Source: Rebecca billardiae RCC1528 (taxonomy: Eukaryota; Haptophyta). Taken from it: a DNA stretch of 64,000 nucleotides. Location: positions 558,001 to 622,000 of the forward strand of contig OZ251255.1 of NCBI GenBank assembly GCA_965240325.2, written 5' to 3'. The notes under the pieces were generated by a model. The model searched no databases, was not told the DNA's origin, and saw only the letters and a list, made by a program, of their open reading frames with translations. The translations under genes and the position numbers were made by a program. Positions 24,711-35,407 of the stretch are shown here, in pieces. How positions within the stretch are numbered: the first letter of the stretch is position 1; every line of letters starts with the position of its first letter.

Positions 24711-26661
24711 TAGGTGGGTCCCTGGCGATTTTCCAGCGGTCTTTTAAACATTTACCGGGTTTTCTGGCCTGATTTCTTTCGCGCGGGGCGCGGCTCGGGA
24801 AAATCGCCGGGCCGCCGGCCGAGGTCCGATCTGAACGCTCCCGACGATGTCGGAGCGCCTCTCCAGCGCGACCGAGCCGCCGTGTGTCGGGTAGACCACA
24901 GCCAACACCTATCGCGCGCTCCAGCGCTTTGCGCGTGCTCACGGATGGGATCCGTGGTCACACATCCCCCGCCTGGCACGTGCCCGCATGTTTGACTCTC
25001 GCCCGGCTAGACGCGTACAGACAACTTGAATCGATCGGCGGGTGTTCGACCCGTGCCTTCGAGCAGGGCCAGTTTTTGCCACATGCGGGTCAGGCGACGG
25101 GAGGCATGGGCCAGTGTCGTGCACTGGCATGCTCTTGACGCTCCCGCCATCTTGAGCAGCTCAACGCACCGTGAAGGTGACATTTGGGCTGTGCGCAAGC
25201 TGCTCGTGAGAACGCACGACAGCCAGCCCCGGGCTCTCGGGGAGCCATGTGAGCGATTGGCGACTTCCGAGAGGGCGTGTTTGGTGGGGGTTGGTACCAA
25301 TCATCGACCAGCAGGCCTAGGATGGGTGCACTGAGGACTTGGGATGCTGAGAAGCCGCCGCGATGTGCGGCGAGCACGCCGACTTGCCATCCGTGTGCAC
25401 GATCCAGCGCCAGGAAGATCAGCAGGGCCTTTGACAGCGGCAGCAGGCGCTCAGCGATCCTTCCCTATGCCGAGTGTGGGCATAGTATGCGGTGCTCGAG
25501 GGTGGTCGCAGGATATGGGTCCATTCTTGACAGAACGCGGTCGCGTTGACAGGCGCGGGTGCCACCCCACGCTGTTGCTCCTGCCATTGGGTGGTCCCAC
25601 TCGTTCCGCTTGTGGTCTGCGAAGACTCGTACTCAGCAAATCTACGGCTAGGCGTAGTAGACCCCTCAGACGCATGTCTGATGATTGCCCGGCACGTTCT
25701 CGTCGTCACGTTGGGTGTACTTGAGCGAGCGGAAGCCGCAACGTGATGGCTAGGCCAGCAGCTCAACCATCTGACGTCTCGCCGGCCAACTGGCTGAGTG
25801 CTCTCAGCCTAGCAGCAGCGTCGGTGAACCTATCGTATTGCTGCCTGGCGAGAAGATGGTAGGAGGCATCGTCGGCGGCATGGGCTGCAGCTGCGGTAGT
25901 CATGGACTGGTGGCGGCCTCACGCGGGTGGGCATACGACGACCGGTGACACGCGGAGTACGAGCACGGAAGCCGCCGAACGCGGCAAGCTCCGGCGGTGG
26001 CGTTGGCTGATAGTCCAGCCTCGACGGCGGAGGGCTCCCGTGTGACGACGGTGGCATGCTCGGTGGCAGGCGATGGTGTGTGCCTCGGCACGCAGCCCGC
26101 CACAAACACTGCCACTCGCAGGCAGTCCGGTTGCGGCCCGGGTTGCCTGTGTCCGCGTCGCTCGGCGCCTATTCGATGACCCAACAAACGTACCCACATA
26201 TCGGAACGAATTTGAATACATAGTGAACCGCATCCACGGTCAATATAAAGTGGGTAACACTCATACTATATACGGGTAAGTGGCTATATATGAAGTGGGT
26301 AATATGCTCGATCTTGCTGTAGTTTGTTGGAGGTATCAGCGCACAGCATAGAGCCCTACTCTTTGCTTCATAAAATGGTTCGGTCGGGTGTCAGCGGTTG
26401 TCAATAAGTAATTCCGATCGCATGTCGCCATCTAGCCACCATAACCATGAAGTAACGCTTCGCAAAATCTCTATGTGACACTACTGGCGCGGCGCGCGCG
26501 CGCTCGGCCGCGCGACGGCACGCGGAGTAGGTTTTGAGGTCGAAACTTTTGCTCCGCCCCGATGGGACGCATTTATAGCGTCGATTCTGGGTGAGAGACA
26601 AAATCTAGGACGTCATTCTGAGTGCGCCAGAATATCGCCCCAGTTGGGAGGGACCCACCTA
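24711..26661. mobile_element. TIR transposon with 7-bp target duplication, copy 1
   Basis: Begins TAGGTGGGTCCCT and ends with its exact complement AGGGACCCACCTA. It is flanked by CATATAT at 24704-24710 and 26662-26668. Length 1951 bp. A diverged relative lies inverted at 42393-44329; they share end type, TSD length, total length, and an internal segment about 330 bp from one end (around 26290-26335 here) with GGGTAATAT and TCGATCTTGC. The minus strand starts a frame at 26233 (MRFTMYSNSFRYVGTFVG) and shows further protein-like pieces (for example at 25766-25419), broken by stops, so a decayed transposase is likely. The transposase family was not recognised. P, Dada and hAT elements make duplications of about this size. 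Confidence 0.8.
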
Positions 26662-26812
26662 CATATATCATCAGCGTCGCCGCGTCCCGGATTACTGTTA
26701 CTCGTCCGGCCTGTCCGGTCAGGACGACCGGTCGGCCGCTCGGGTGCAGCCAATAAGTACTATAAGTACTACTGCTCAAGTCATTAAATGATTTAATATA
26801 TATAGAGTAAAT

Positions 26813-27658
26813 GACCAGTTGCACGCGTGAGCGCCGAAAAAACGACACTTTGGCAGTGATAGTCACCGTCGCCGCCTCGGGCATGCCGCTGCCGCCGGCA
26901 GCAGCGGCAGCGGGAGCGTGGCAGTGGATCTACCACCTTCTGCGTTACACGCTGCGTCGTGCGCGCCAGGTGGCAGGTGTCCCCTGTCTGCCGCGCGGAA
27001 GGCAGCGGTCGGCGAGCGCAGAGGTGAGAAGGAAGGCGCGCACGCATCGTGAGAGCTTCAGCAGCTTGCCCACGCGCTTCACGTAGGCGGTGTTGTTGCG
27101 TGCGCACGCCTTCTGTACCCGCACACGCGATCGCAGCGTGAGCCACTCCAGCCTGCCTGCGCATCGCGGGCCGAGCCGCCGGCGCCTCGTCTCCTGAATC
27201 CTCATTCACGAGGACAGCACGTGTATGTATCCGTGGCGCGCTCGCTGCCGATGGCGGCTCCCCGTGTCGAGGGCGTTTGGCTGGAGCCGCATCCAGGGCA
27301 TATATCGTCACGGTCCCACCCGATGCTGACGCTGAGGTGGCGCGCTTGCCGAAGGCAGCAGCATTGGCTGATGCCTTCTGCATTGGCCACCTCTGCGCGA
27401 CCGCGCGTTCACGCTGCCGGCGCGCGGGCGGCGTCGCTTGGTGGGCACCTGCCTTGGGTTTTGTCGTTCGTTCTCAGCGACGGTTGGGTCGATTGACATG
27501 CCGATTGGATTGGGGCATTGCGAATCGGCTTCGCAATGCCCCATTCCGCTCGGATCGGCGCGGGCGTCAGCCATGCGGCAGCGCGAGTGACAAAACCGAC
27601 ATTTCATACGCATGTCGTTTTTTCATACGCTCACGGTTACTCACCCGTGCAACGGGTC
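26813..27658. mobile_element. TIR transposon with 4-bp target duplication, copy 1
   Basis: An 846-bp element with imperfect terminal inverted repeats GACCAGTTGCACGCGTGAG and GACCCGTTGCACGGGTGAG, subterminal AAAAAACGAC on both sides, and AAAT duplicated at 26809-26812 and 27659-27662. It is homologous end to end, in opposite orientation, to 39697-40661. The minus strand has a 196-codon frame (27383-26793) containing VNEDSGDEA and a basic C-terminal half; it runs past the element end and is broken in the other copy. No transposase is recognised, so it is probably non-autonomous. Confidence 0.85.
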
Positions 27659-27662
27659 AAAT

Positions 27663-28248
27663 GTCGTCCGGACAAGTGATGCCGAGACAGCCCGATATCG
27701 AGTCGTGACTGCTGCTTGCTGAGTGCTGATGCTCGGGCGACGATGACGACGGATATTACACCCGGCGCGGGCGCGGGCCGGCTCACTTACACTCAGAGAG
27801 TATGATTTATATATATATATATGCTGGTCGATATCGGAATAAGTACTAAGTAGCCGCGCCTGCACGCCTTATGCGCGGCTCATAAGAGTCAGGGCCAGTC
27901 AGCCGCTCCGCCGCGAGGCGCGAGTGCCGGGCTCACTGGCACTCACTCTGAGGCGCGCGCATTATTCATCAGTCCGCGCCGGGCCGAGTCCTGCGGCGGC
28001 AGAGCACTCGGTCCCCGCGCGGTCGCTGCCGATTCGGCAGGCTCGGCCGCGCTCGGGTCGGCCGCAGGCCCCGGCGCGGAGAGTGGCACTCTGGTCTGAG
28101 TAGTGGTGACCCACCAGTATATATAAGGTGTAGTCGTAATGTCGGCGGTAGTCGGTGAGTAGGTGAGTAGTTGTCTACTAATAGTAGCAGCAGCAGGGAC
28201 GTCTAGTACTAAGTAGTAGCCGTCCGGCTCGCGCGCGCGCCTCCGGCC
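27663..28248. other. intergenic, no gene recognised
   Basis: Mixed composition with a short TA run at 27808-27820 and GGCTCACT(G/T) repeats around 27780-27960. It is probably the 3' flank of the hydroxylase gene. Nothing else is recognised. Confidence 0.5.
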
Positions 28249-29616
28249 TCAGCGGCGCGGCTGCAGCGCGCGCTCCCACGCGCGGCGCGAGGCCGCCTCG
28301 ACCGCCGCGCGGCGCATCGGGTACTCCTGCAGCGCCTGCGCGTCGTCGAGGAGCTCGGGCTCGTCGAGGCAGTCGAAGATGAACTGCAGCGCCTTGCGCT
28401 CCACGCCCTGCGGCCGCGCGGCGCAGGGCGCGCGGCGGGCGGCGGGCGGCGGGCGGCGCATGATGCGCCCGTTCGCGCGCGCGTGCCCCCGGCACGCCAG
28501 CTCGGGGGTGGTGCGCGCGCGCCCCGGCCCTGCCCCCGCACCGTCAGCTCGGGGTGGTACACGCGCATCATCAGGATGTACCGCGTGTCCGGCGCGTCGT
28601 TGCGCGCCTCGTGCAGGATGGACGTGTCGAACAGCATCGCGCGGCCGTCCGCCCACGTGCGCGTGCCGTCGCCGACCGTGAGGTGGCACGCGTCCTTGGG
28701 CACGAGCACGCCTGCGCACCGCGGAGCCGCGCCGCGCGCGGGGGCGCGCGTGCGTCAGCGCGCGCGCCGCGCGCCCGCGAGGCGCACGCGCCGAGGTGGT
28801 GGAAAGAGGAGGGAGCGCGTGTGTGCGCGCGCGCGCGTGTGCGCGCGCGCGTGTGCGCGTGTGTGCGCGTGTGTGCGCGAGTGCGCGCGCGTCACCGAGG
28901 TGGGCGGTGAGCGCAAAGTTGCACATGTCGGAGTGCGGCCCGATGACGGTGTGCGGCGGCATCTTGGCGAAGAACGCCTCGACGAGCGGCACCTTCGCCT
29001 TGTGCAGCAGCTCGCACGTCCGCGGGAACAGCCCGGCGTTGGTCTCGTCCCAGACAGTCCGGTCGCACAGCGCGAGCGTCCGCCAGTCCTGCCCGTACGC
29101 GGACGCGGAGGTCTGGTTCTTCGCGCCGGCCCAGACGTTGTTCCCCGCGGCGGCGAGCGCGTCCTCGTCCGCCAGCGCCGCGCGCAGCTCGTCGCGCACC
29201 ACCTTCCACCCGGACTCGAGCTTCTTGGCCCACTTGTGCTTGGTCGCTGGCTCGTGCCAAGGCTTGGCGCTCAGACCGTCGATGAAGGAGGAGGCGCGCT
29301 GGAGCATGAGCGGGTGGTCGGCGAGGACGGCCTCGTGCTCCTCGCCCGCGTCGAGCCGCGCCCACGCGCGCCGCACGCGCGCCGTCGGCTCCGCGCCGAA
29401 GAGCGCAGAGGTCGCGGCGTCGACGCGCGCGGCGAACGCGCTCAGCGGCGGCGCGGCGGCCGGCGCGGCGCTGCCGGCGCTGCCGCCGGCGGTGGCGGTG
29501 GCGAACACGCGCGTGCGGTGGCGGAGCGACGGCGCGGGCGCGGCCGAGCGCGCGAGCCCCACGCGCGCGCTCGCGCCACACGCCGCGAGGAGGACGAGCG
29601 CGGCAGCGGCCCCCAT
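28249..29616 (-). CDS. aspartyl/asparaginyl beta-hydroxylase family protein
   Basis: Three exons, 29616-28896, 28711-28542 and 28407-28249, giving 349 aa with matching phases. An Fe(II)/2-oxoglutarate dioxygenase of the AspH type (PF05118): QDWRTLALCDRTVWDE, LFPRTCELLHKAKVP, HTVIGPHSDM (His 228), TVGDGTRTWADGRAMLFDTS and ILHEARND (His 274). The 46-residue spacing of the two histidines equals that of the iron ligands in the human enzyme as I recall it. The N-terminus is a hydrophobic signal peptide (ALVLLAACGASA) followed by a Ser/Arg-rich stretch to about residue 40, which could be a signal anchor, ER signal or plastid bipartite leader. The usual substrates are Asp/Asn side chains, but this is not predictable here. 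The gene is divergent from the carrier gene, 94 bp apart. Confidence 0.87.
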   Translation of the reverse strand: MGAAAALVLLAACGASARVGLARSAAPAPSLRHRTRVFATATAGGSAGSAAPAAAPPLSAFAARVDAATSALFGAEPTARVRRAWARLDAGEEHEAVLADHPLMLQRASSFIDGLSAKPWHEPATKHKWAKKLESGWKVVRDELRAALADEDALAAAGNNVWAGAKNQTSASAYGQDWRTLALCDRTVWDETNAGLFPRTCELLHKAKVPLVEAFFAKMPPHTVIGPHSDMCNFALTAHLGDARALAHTRAHTRTRARAHARARTHALPPLSTTSARAPRGRAARALTHARPRARRGSAVRRRARAQGRVPPHGRRRHAHVGGRPRDAVRHVHPARGAQRRAGHAVHPDDARVPPRADGAGAGPGRARTTPELACRGHARANGRIMRRPPPAARRAPCAARPQGVERKALQFIFDCLDEPELLDDAQALQEYPMRRAAVEAASRRAWERALQPRR

Positions 29617-29710
29617 TGCTGCGAAGCGGCGAGCCCTCTCGTGCCGGCGCGTGAGACAGCGCGCTCGCTCTCGGCTCTCGGCGGCGTCCGAACACGCCGC
29701 GGCGCGCCGG
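29617..29710. promoter_or_regulatory. putative bidirectional promoter
   Basis: Only 94 bp lie between the start codons of the hydroxylase and carrier genes. It contains CTCTCG and CGCTCGCTCTCGGCTCTCGG repeats and no TATA box. Either gene could instead start within the other's leader. Confidence 0.45.
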
Positions 29711-30709
29711 ATGGCGGACATGCGCGAGCGGCGCGCGGCGGCGCTCGCCGGCGCGGCGTGCGGGCTGTGCACGGACGTGCTCACGCTCCCGTTCGACACG
29801 CTGCGCGCCAAGCTCAACTCGGGCGCCGCGTCGCACGGCGCGGCCGGCGCGGTGGCCGGCGCGGCCGGCGCGCGGCGCCGCGCGAGCGCGGCGCCCGGCC
29901 GCGCGCTGCGCGAGGTGGCCGCGCGCACGCTGCGCGCGGAGGGGCCGGCGGGGCTGTTCCGCGGCCTCTCGGCCGTCGTGCTCTTCGCGCCGCCCGCGTA
30001 CGCCCTCTACTTCGCCACGTACAAGACGGCCGCCGCGGCGGTCGAGGCGCGGTGCGGCGGCCGCGAGGCCACGCCTGCGGCCGCGTACTTTGGCGCGGGG
30101 CTCGCGGCGGAGCTCGCGGCGAACCTGGCGTACCTGCCGTACGACGTGACCAAGCAGCGCCTCCAGGTCGCCCCGCGCCGCGCACGCCCCGCCACCGCCC
30201 TGCCGCTCGCCGCTCACCTCGTGCGCACGCGCGGCGCGCGCGCGCTCTACCGCGGCGCGCTCGCGACGCTGGCGACGTACCTGCCGTTCTCCGGGCTGTA
30301 CTTTGCGACGTACGAGGGGCTGAAGGCGCGGCTGCTGCCCGCGGAGCGCGCCGGCGCCGCCGCGCCGCCGCCGAGCGCGGCGCGCGAGGCGTGCGCGCAC
30401 TTTAGCGCGGCCGTGTGCGCGGGCGCGGTCGGCGCGGCCGCCACGCAGCCGGTGGACGTGATCAAGACGCGGCTGCAGGTGGGCGGCGGCGCGCTGCACG
30501 CCGCCGGCGGCACCGGTGGACGCGCGCCCACCGGCCCGCGCGCGCCCACCATGCTCGCCACGCTGCGCGCCGCCGTCGTGCGCGAGGGCTGGGGCTCGCT
30601 GCTGCGCGGCACGTACGCGCGCGTGCTGAGCATTGCGCCGGGGTGCGGGCTGTCGATGATGCTCTTCGAGGCGGCGTTCGAGGGGCTGCACGGGCGCGCG
30701 GGGAGCTGA
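29711..30709 (+). CDS. mitochondrial carrier family (SLC25) protein
   Basis: Single exon, 332 aa. Three tandem repeats of the carrier fold each have a P-x-[DE]-x-x-[KR] type signature: LPFDTLRAK (about 26-34), LPYDVTKQRLQV (about 142-153) and QPVDVIKTRLQV (about 246-257). Helix motifs GLFRGLSAVV, ALYRGALATL and SLLRGTYARVLS follow at the usual places. Such proteins exchange metabolites across the mitochondrial inner membrane. The substrate cannot be fixed by eye; the short N-terminus and total length suit a simple metabolite carrier. The Ala/Arg insert at about 40-65 is lineage-specific filler. Start chosen at the first of two near Met codons (MADM). Confidence 0.92.
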   Translation: MADMRERRAAALAGAACGLCTDVLTLPFDTLRAKLNSGAASHGAAGAVAGAAGARRRASAAPGRALREVAARTLRAEGPAGLFRGLSAVVLFAPPAYALYFATYKTAAAAVEARCGGREATPAAAYFGAGLAAELAANLAYLPYDVTKQRLQVAPRRARPATALPLAAHLVRTRGARALYRGALATLATYLPFSGLYFATYEGLKARLLPAERAGAAAPPPSAAREACAHFSAAVCAGAVGAAATQPVDVIKTRLQVGGGALHAAGGTGGRAPTGPRAPTMLATLRAAVVREGWGSLLRGTYARVLSIAPGCGLSMMLFEAAFEGLHGRAGS

Positions 30710-30899
30710 GGAGCGGCGCGCGCGGCGTGGCCAGGGGCTGTTCCACGTCCACCGGGATTTCGTCAACAGCTCATGATCGAATCATGTAGTTGTAGCCGCG
30801 GGCCTTGCCCGAAGAACAATCCGAAACCGCCAAACGTGAGCAGCGGCTCGAGCACCGCGCAGGCGAGCAGCAGCAGCAGCAGCAGCAGCAGCCCGGCGA

Positions 30900-33212
30900 A
30901 TGATGAGCGCCCCCGACGAGGACGCCGAGACGCGCGCGACAAAGGAGGCGGCGCGCAAGGCGTGGATCGCGTTCTACCTGCGCGCGGGCGACCTGGACAA
31001 GGCGAATTCGCTCGGCTGGACCTACGACCGCATGGCCTCGCGGCTGCAGCGCCGGCTGCGCGCGCGCGTCGCCGCAGGCAGCCCAGTCGGCCCGCCGCTG
31101 CTCGTCTCGGTGCTCGAGGCGCGCGGCGTGGCGGGGCGGCCGTTCGCCGAGGGGGGCTACCGCGCGGACGCGGGCGACGGGGCCGCGCCGCCCTCCACAC
31201 GCGCGCTCCCCGGCCCGCGCCCGCAGTGGCTCGCCCAGCTGCGCGCGCACGCGTCGGGCGGCGCGGCGCACGTGCGCGTGCGCGTGCACCACGAGAGTCC
31301 GGGGCCGAAGGGCGGGTCGAAGCTGCTCGGCGTCGCGCTCGTCGAGGTGGACGCGGCGCTGCAGCGCGCGCGCGAGTGGGACGACGCCGACGCCGCCCGC
31401 GCCGCCGGCCACCTCCGCGCGCGCGCGCGCGACGACGCGGCCGCGGACGCGGCGGCCCTGCAGGCGGCGCGCGCCGAGGCGGCCGGCGCGGTGGAGGGCT
31501 CGCGCGCGCTGCCCGTCGCGCCGGCGGTGGGGCGCTGGGCGCCGCTGTACCCGGCGTGGTCGGGCGCGCGCGCCACCGCCGCCGCGACCACCGCCGCCAA
31601 GCTCGAGCGCGACTGGCCCCCGAAGGGCGCCGCCCCCCTGGGCTACGTCCGCGTCGCGCTGAGCGGCGCGGGCGCGGAGGGCGGCGGCGGCGGCGCGGGC
31701 GGCGGCGCGCTGCAGGGCGGCGGCGGCGGCGCGGGCGCGGGTGCGGAGGACGTGCGCGAGCGCCGGTTGCGCGCGGTGGACCCCGCCCTCGCGCGCGCGC
31801 CGCCGCCCTCCGCGCGCGCCGCCGCCGAGCACGACCCCGTGTCGCTGAGACTCGCCGTGCTGTGCGCGCGGGGGCTGCCGCGCGCGCCGCCGGCCTCGGA
31901 CGACGACGACGACGACGGCGACGGCGGTGGCGGCGACGGCGGCGCGGACAGGGCGCCGGACCCGTTCGTGACGCTCGCGGCGCCCGCCGGCCGCTTCGGC
32001 CGCACGCTCACCGTGTGGGACGCGCCGATCGACGCCCTTTGCGCGTGGGGCGCCGCGCTGCCGCTGCCTCGGCTCGCGCACGCCGCCGCGCACGCCGGCG
32101 CGCTGCTGTGTCTGCGGCTGCACGACCGCGGGCTGGACGGCGGCGCGCGCGCGGCGTACGTGGCGGCGCTGCGCGCGTGCGGGGGGCGCGCGCCGCCCGG
32201 CGGGATGCTCGACCAGGCCCAGCCGCTGCGCGGCGGCGTCAACCCCGCCGAGGCGGACGAGCTGCTCGGCTGCGCCGCGCTGCCGCTGCCGGCGGCTGTG
32301 CTGGACGGCCGCGCGGAGCTGTGCTGCTGGCTGCGGCTCTCGCCCGCGCCGGACGTGGCGGGCGCGGCGGAGGCGGGCGGGCGCGCGGACGAGGGCGAGG
32401 GCGGCGAGCTGCTCGTGCGGCTGCGCGCGCTCACCGACGCCGAGCTGCGCGCGGCCGACCTCGCCGCCGAGCCGCCCGCGCGGCTGGACCCGGACGACGC
32501 GGCCGCGCGCGCGCGCTGCGAGGCGGCGCGCGCGCTCAACGGTTGGACCGTCGACTCGGCCGAGCTCGCCGCCGCGCCGCCGGAGGTGGCGGAGGCGGAG
32601 GTGGAGGCGGAGGCGGAGGCGGAGGCGGTGGCGCACTCGCCGGGCGCCGAGCGCGCCGCGCGCGGGTACATCCAGCCCACGCTGCTCTGCGTGCTACGAC
32701 AGGTCGACAGCGACGACGACGACGACGACGAGGACGACGAGGACGACGGCGACGATGGCGATGGCGAGCGCGCGGCCGCGGACGCGGAGGGCGCTGCTGC
32801 TGCGGCGGCGGCCGCAGCCGCCGGGGGCGAGAGGGCGGCCGGCGGTGGCGCCAAGGGGAGGAAGGGCGGCGGCGGCACGAAGGGCGAGAAGGCGGCCGCC
32901 AACTCGGGCAAGCCCGCGGCGCGGAGGCAGGGCGGCGGCAAGGCCACCTCCAAGGCGCAGCCGCCACACAAGGAGCGGCGCGGCAGCAGCACCGGCGGCG
33001 GCCCCGCCGCCGGGAGCGCGCGCGCCATGAGCGTCAGCCTGCCGCCCGAGGGCTACGGGCCGAGCGGGCCGAGCGGCGCGCTGCGCGATGGCGACGCCGC
33101 GACGGCCGCCGCACTGCGCGCGAGCGGCCATCAGCGCGGCAGCCTCGACGCCGGTAGCAAGCCGCGGGCACCGGCTGCGGCCACGCGCGCGATCATCAAG
33201 CGCTCGGAGTGA
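30900..33212 (+). CDS. C2-like domain protein with acidic and basic disordered tail
   Basis: Single-exon frame of 770 aa; the start is MMSAPDE, and the second Met is equally possible. Two segments look like C2 beta-sandwiches: PPLLVSVLEARGVAGRP to GVALVEVD (about 65-150) and VSLRLAVLCARGLP to DPFVTLAAPAGRF and LLCLRLHDRG with LLGCAALPLP (about 317-465). A DDDDDDGDGGGGDGG insert sits in a loop of the second domain. After RGYIQPTLLCVLRQVDS (about 585-602) there is an Asp/Glu run, an Ala-rich segment, a Lys/Gly-rich region and a Ser/Gly-rich end. The N-terminal 55 residues resemble a small helical module (AWIAFYLRAGDLDKANSLGW). Calcium or lipid binding is only suggested by the fold. C2 is my best reading, not a certain assignment. 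Confidence 0.65.
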   Translation: MMSAPDEDAETRATKEAARKAWIAFYLRAGDLDKANSLGWTYDRMASRLQRRLRARVAAGSPVGPPLLVSVLEARGVAGRPFAEGGYRADAGDGAAPPSTRALPGPRPQWLAQLRAHASGGAAHVRVRVHHESPGPKGGSKLLGVALVEVDAALQRAREWDDADAARAAGHLRARARDDAAADAAALQAARAEAAGAVEGSRALPVAPAVGRWAPLYPAWSGARATAAATTAAKLERDWPPKGAAPLGYVRVALSGAGAEGGGGGAGGGALQGGGGGAGAGAEDVRERRLRAVDPALARAPPPSARAAAEHDPVSLRLAVLCARGLPRAPPASDDDDDDGDGGGGDGGADRAPDPFVTLAAPAGRFGRTLTVWDAPIDALCAWGAALPLPRLAHAAAHAGALLCLRLHDRGLDGGARAAYVAALRACGGRAPPGGMLDQAQPLRGGVNPAEADELLGCAALPLPAAVLDGRAELCCWLRLSPAPDVAGAAEAGGRADEGEGGELLVRLRALTDAELRAADLAAEPPARLDPDDAAARARCEAARALNGWTVDSAELAAAPPEVAEAEVEAEAEAEAVAHSPGAERAARGYIQPTLLCVLRQVDSDDDDDDEDDEDDGDDGDGERAAADAEGAAAAAAAAAAGGERAAGGGAKGRKGGGGTKGEKAAANSGKPAARRQGGGKATSKAQPPHKERRGSSTGGGPAAGSARAMSVSLPPEGYGPSGPSGALRDGDAATAAALRASGHQRGSLDAGSKPRAPAAATRAIIKRSE

Positions 33213-33620
33213 TCGGCCGAGTGACGAGTAGGTATAGTAAAGACGCGATCGCGTCAGTTAGCCCTCAGATCGACTCCCGGACCGCATGATGGCAACTGAC
33301 TGTGTGACTCAGACGCGGTCCGCCGGGGCCGGACGGCCAGCCGCATTACAAAATAATTTAGCATTGATGATGCTGCTGCAAGCCCGCGGTATAGTCGCTT
33401 CATCAGACTCCGAGTGAGACAGAGTAGTCTCACTCACTGCCTTCAGAGACGGTAGTATACCCGGGTAACTATCCGAAACTACGTACGTAGTACGCTTACG
33501 GCTGGCACGCCTCTTTGCTACGGTGGCCCACGGTGCGGTGAGTACGCCGTGCCCGCGGGCAGAGTGCCCGCGCACTCGCGGCGCCCCGCGACTATACTCT
33601 ATAGTACTGCGCGTTCGATC
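33213..33620. other. intergenic, convergent 3' flanks
   Basis: Contains the 3' flank of the C2-like gene and, on the right, a stretch (about 33540-33615) matching the 3' flank of the paralogue at 10.83 kb with gaps. No gene is recognised. Confidence 0.6.
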
Positions 33621-34874
33621 TTACCAGCAGAAGGCGATCCCAAACACAACCATGATGACCACCCCGCGCGGACTTGCGCTGACGGTGATGGACGACACGT
33701 GCGCGCAGAGCCGGCCGGCGGGCAGCCCGTGTCCGCGCTCGTACGCGCGCATGGCGGCGCATGCGCTGCTGCCCTGCCGCAGCTCGGCGCCGAGCTGCTC
33801 GCACGCGGGGCAGAAGCGTGCATCGGCGAGGGTGTGCTCGATCACGACGGGCGGAAGCGCGATCGCGGGCTGCACGTACGCCAGCACGGGGAGGCGCTCC
33901 GCGAGCCAGTGGTTGCTCTGCTCGTGCGCGTTGGTTGCGTCCTCGAGTGGCACGCCGCCCACGTGCACGGCCGAGCCGCGCGCGCACACGCGGGGCGCGC
34001 GGCTGTCAAAGTCGTCGCCGACGTAGACGCCGGTCAGCACGTTCTTGGTGAGCAGCGTGACCAGGTGCGGGTCGTTGCGCTCGCGGTCGAGCCGCGCGCG
34101 CTGCACGACACCTCGCACGACGTCCGCGCGCGCGAGCCCCGTCCGGCGCAGCCGGTCCGAATCGTCAAACTCGCGCGCGCCGGGCCAGCCGCGGAAGTAC
34201 TCGCGCTCGACGCCCGTGTCGACGTGCACGGCGCTGAGCGTGCGCTCGCCCTCGGCGACCTGCCTCGCAGCCAGGTGCTCCTGCACCTCGCACCACAGCG
34301 CCCGCCTCGCGCCCGCCAGCTCGGCGTCGGGCGCGCGCCGAGCCAGCCGGAACAGCTTGGCGTGCGCGAGGAGCACCTCGGCGCGCTGCTCGAGGCGCGC
34401 GTCGAGGCGCGTGCGCGAGTCCTCGGCGTACATCGGCCCGGCGTCGCGAACGGTGAGCGCGTTCGTCCGGTCGTCGAGCTCGACGACGGCCGTGACGTAG
34501 CTGATGCGGTTCGGCCGCAGATGCGAGCCCTCGAACGTGAGGTTGCGGCGGTCGGCGAGCGTGTCGGTGTGCAGGTTGATGCACACGTTCTCGACGGTCT
34601 CGGCGCACCACGCGAGCTCCGACGCCTCGGCGTAGACGTTGGCGCGGAGGTACGTCACCGTGCGCGGCCCGTGCCGCGCAAACGCCGCTGGCTTGCCCCT
34701 GAGCCAGGCGCGCACGTGCCCGAGCAGCCGCCGGTCGTGCCGCACGCCGGGCAGCCGGTCGTCCCTGAGCGCGCGCGCGACCGCCGCCATCTCGCAGAGG
34801 AGCGGGTCGCGGAAGGCCTCAAAGTAGGCGGCCGGCGGTTCCACTGCGCGTGGGGGCTTCGATGGCCGCGTCAT
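33621..34874 (-). CDS. conserved protein of unknown family, copy 2
   Basis: Single-exon frame of 417 aa, start MTRPSKPPRAVEPPA at 34874; a longer in-frame start at 35144 would translate a TA microsatellite and is rejected. From FRDPLLCEM on it is nearly identical to the protein at 9551-10828, in inverted orientation 23 kb away, and ends with the same GVVIMVVFGIAFCW. The two N-termini differ (PAAYFEA versus LPDAYLDS with different upstream parts). The pair is a recent duplication or is under gene conversion; multi-copy behaviour raises the possibility that it belongs to a mobile element, but no element ends were found around the shared 1.2 kb. Confidence 0.7.
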   Translation of the reverse strand: MTRPSKPPRAVEPPAAYFEAFRDPLLCEMAAVARALRDDRLPGVRHDRRLLGHVRAWLRGKPAAFARHGPRTVTYLRANVYAEASELAWCAETVENVCINLHTDTLADRRNLTFEGSHLRPNRISYVTAVVELDDRTNALTVRDAGPMYAEDSRTRLDARLEQRAEVLLAHAKLFRLARRAPDAELAGARRALWCEVQEHLAARQVAEGERTLSAVHVDTGVEREYFRGWPGAREFDDSDRLRRTGLARADVVRGVVQRARLDRERNDPHLVTLLTKNVLTGVYVGDDFDSRAPRVCARGSAVHVGGVPLEDATNAHEQSNHWLAERLPVLAYVQPAIALPPVVIEHTLADARFCPACEQLGAELRQGSSACAAMRAYERGHGLPAGRLCAHVSSITVSASPRGVVIMVVFGIAFCW

Positions 34875-35037
34875 GGCCGCGTGGGTGTGTGTGTCTGTCC
34901 GCCAATGGAAAGGCCTCGAGCGCGTGTGGCGCGGCGGGGCTTGGCGGGGAAGTTGCTCGGTGTGGTTGTTGATGAGTATTTCATTATACTTCCCATCGAA
35001 CTCACAGAACCACAGAAGCAATCTCAGAAGCATATAC

Positions 35038-35069
<32 letters not shown>

Positions 35070-35407
35070 TAAGGACGTGGTATGCAACATATATATGTAT
35101 ATATACACACATATATATATACTTATGATGAGTGATAAGCTCATTCATTTACGACCGGAAGGCCACGGCCCTTCGGAAGGCTTCGGTTTTTTGGTGTGGA
35201 ACATTCACAATGAGTATTTGATACTGAGACATATTCAAGTCCAAAGCCGCTCGTGGTTGCAAATGGTTGCAAATGGTCGTAAATCTGTGCTCTCTACAGG
35301 TCGGGATTCACCACCAACGCCGACTCGTGTCGACGACTGGGCACTGCCGCCGAAGAATCAGGAGACCCGCGGGCGTCGTCCTACCTGTGTCGTTAAATGC
35401 CCTTGGT
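34875..35407. other. intergenic with TA microsatellite
   Basis: Includes GTGTGTGTGTCTGTC near 34885, TA runs at 35037-35065 and 35085-35121, and moderately AT-rich unique sequence up to the foldback arm. It is likely the 5' flank of copy 2. Confidence 0.6.

Noticed and set aside
34875-35144. N-terminal extension of the copy 2 protein (start at 35144)
   Set aside because: It would translate TA and GTAT repeats (IYIYI) and is not shared with copy 1.
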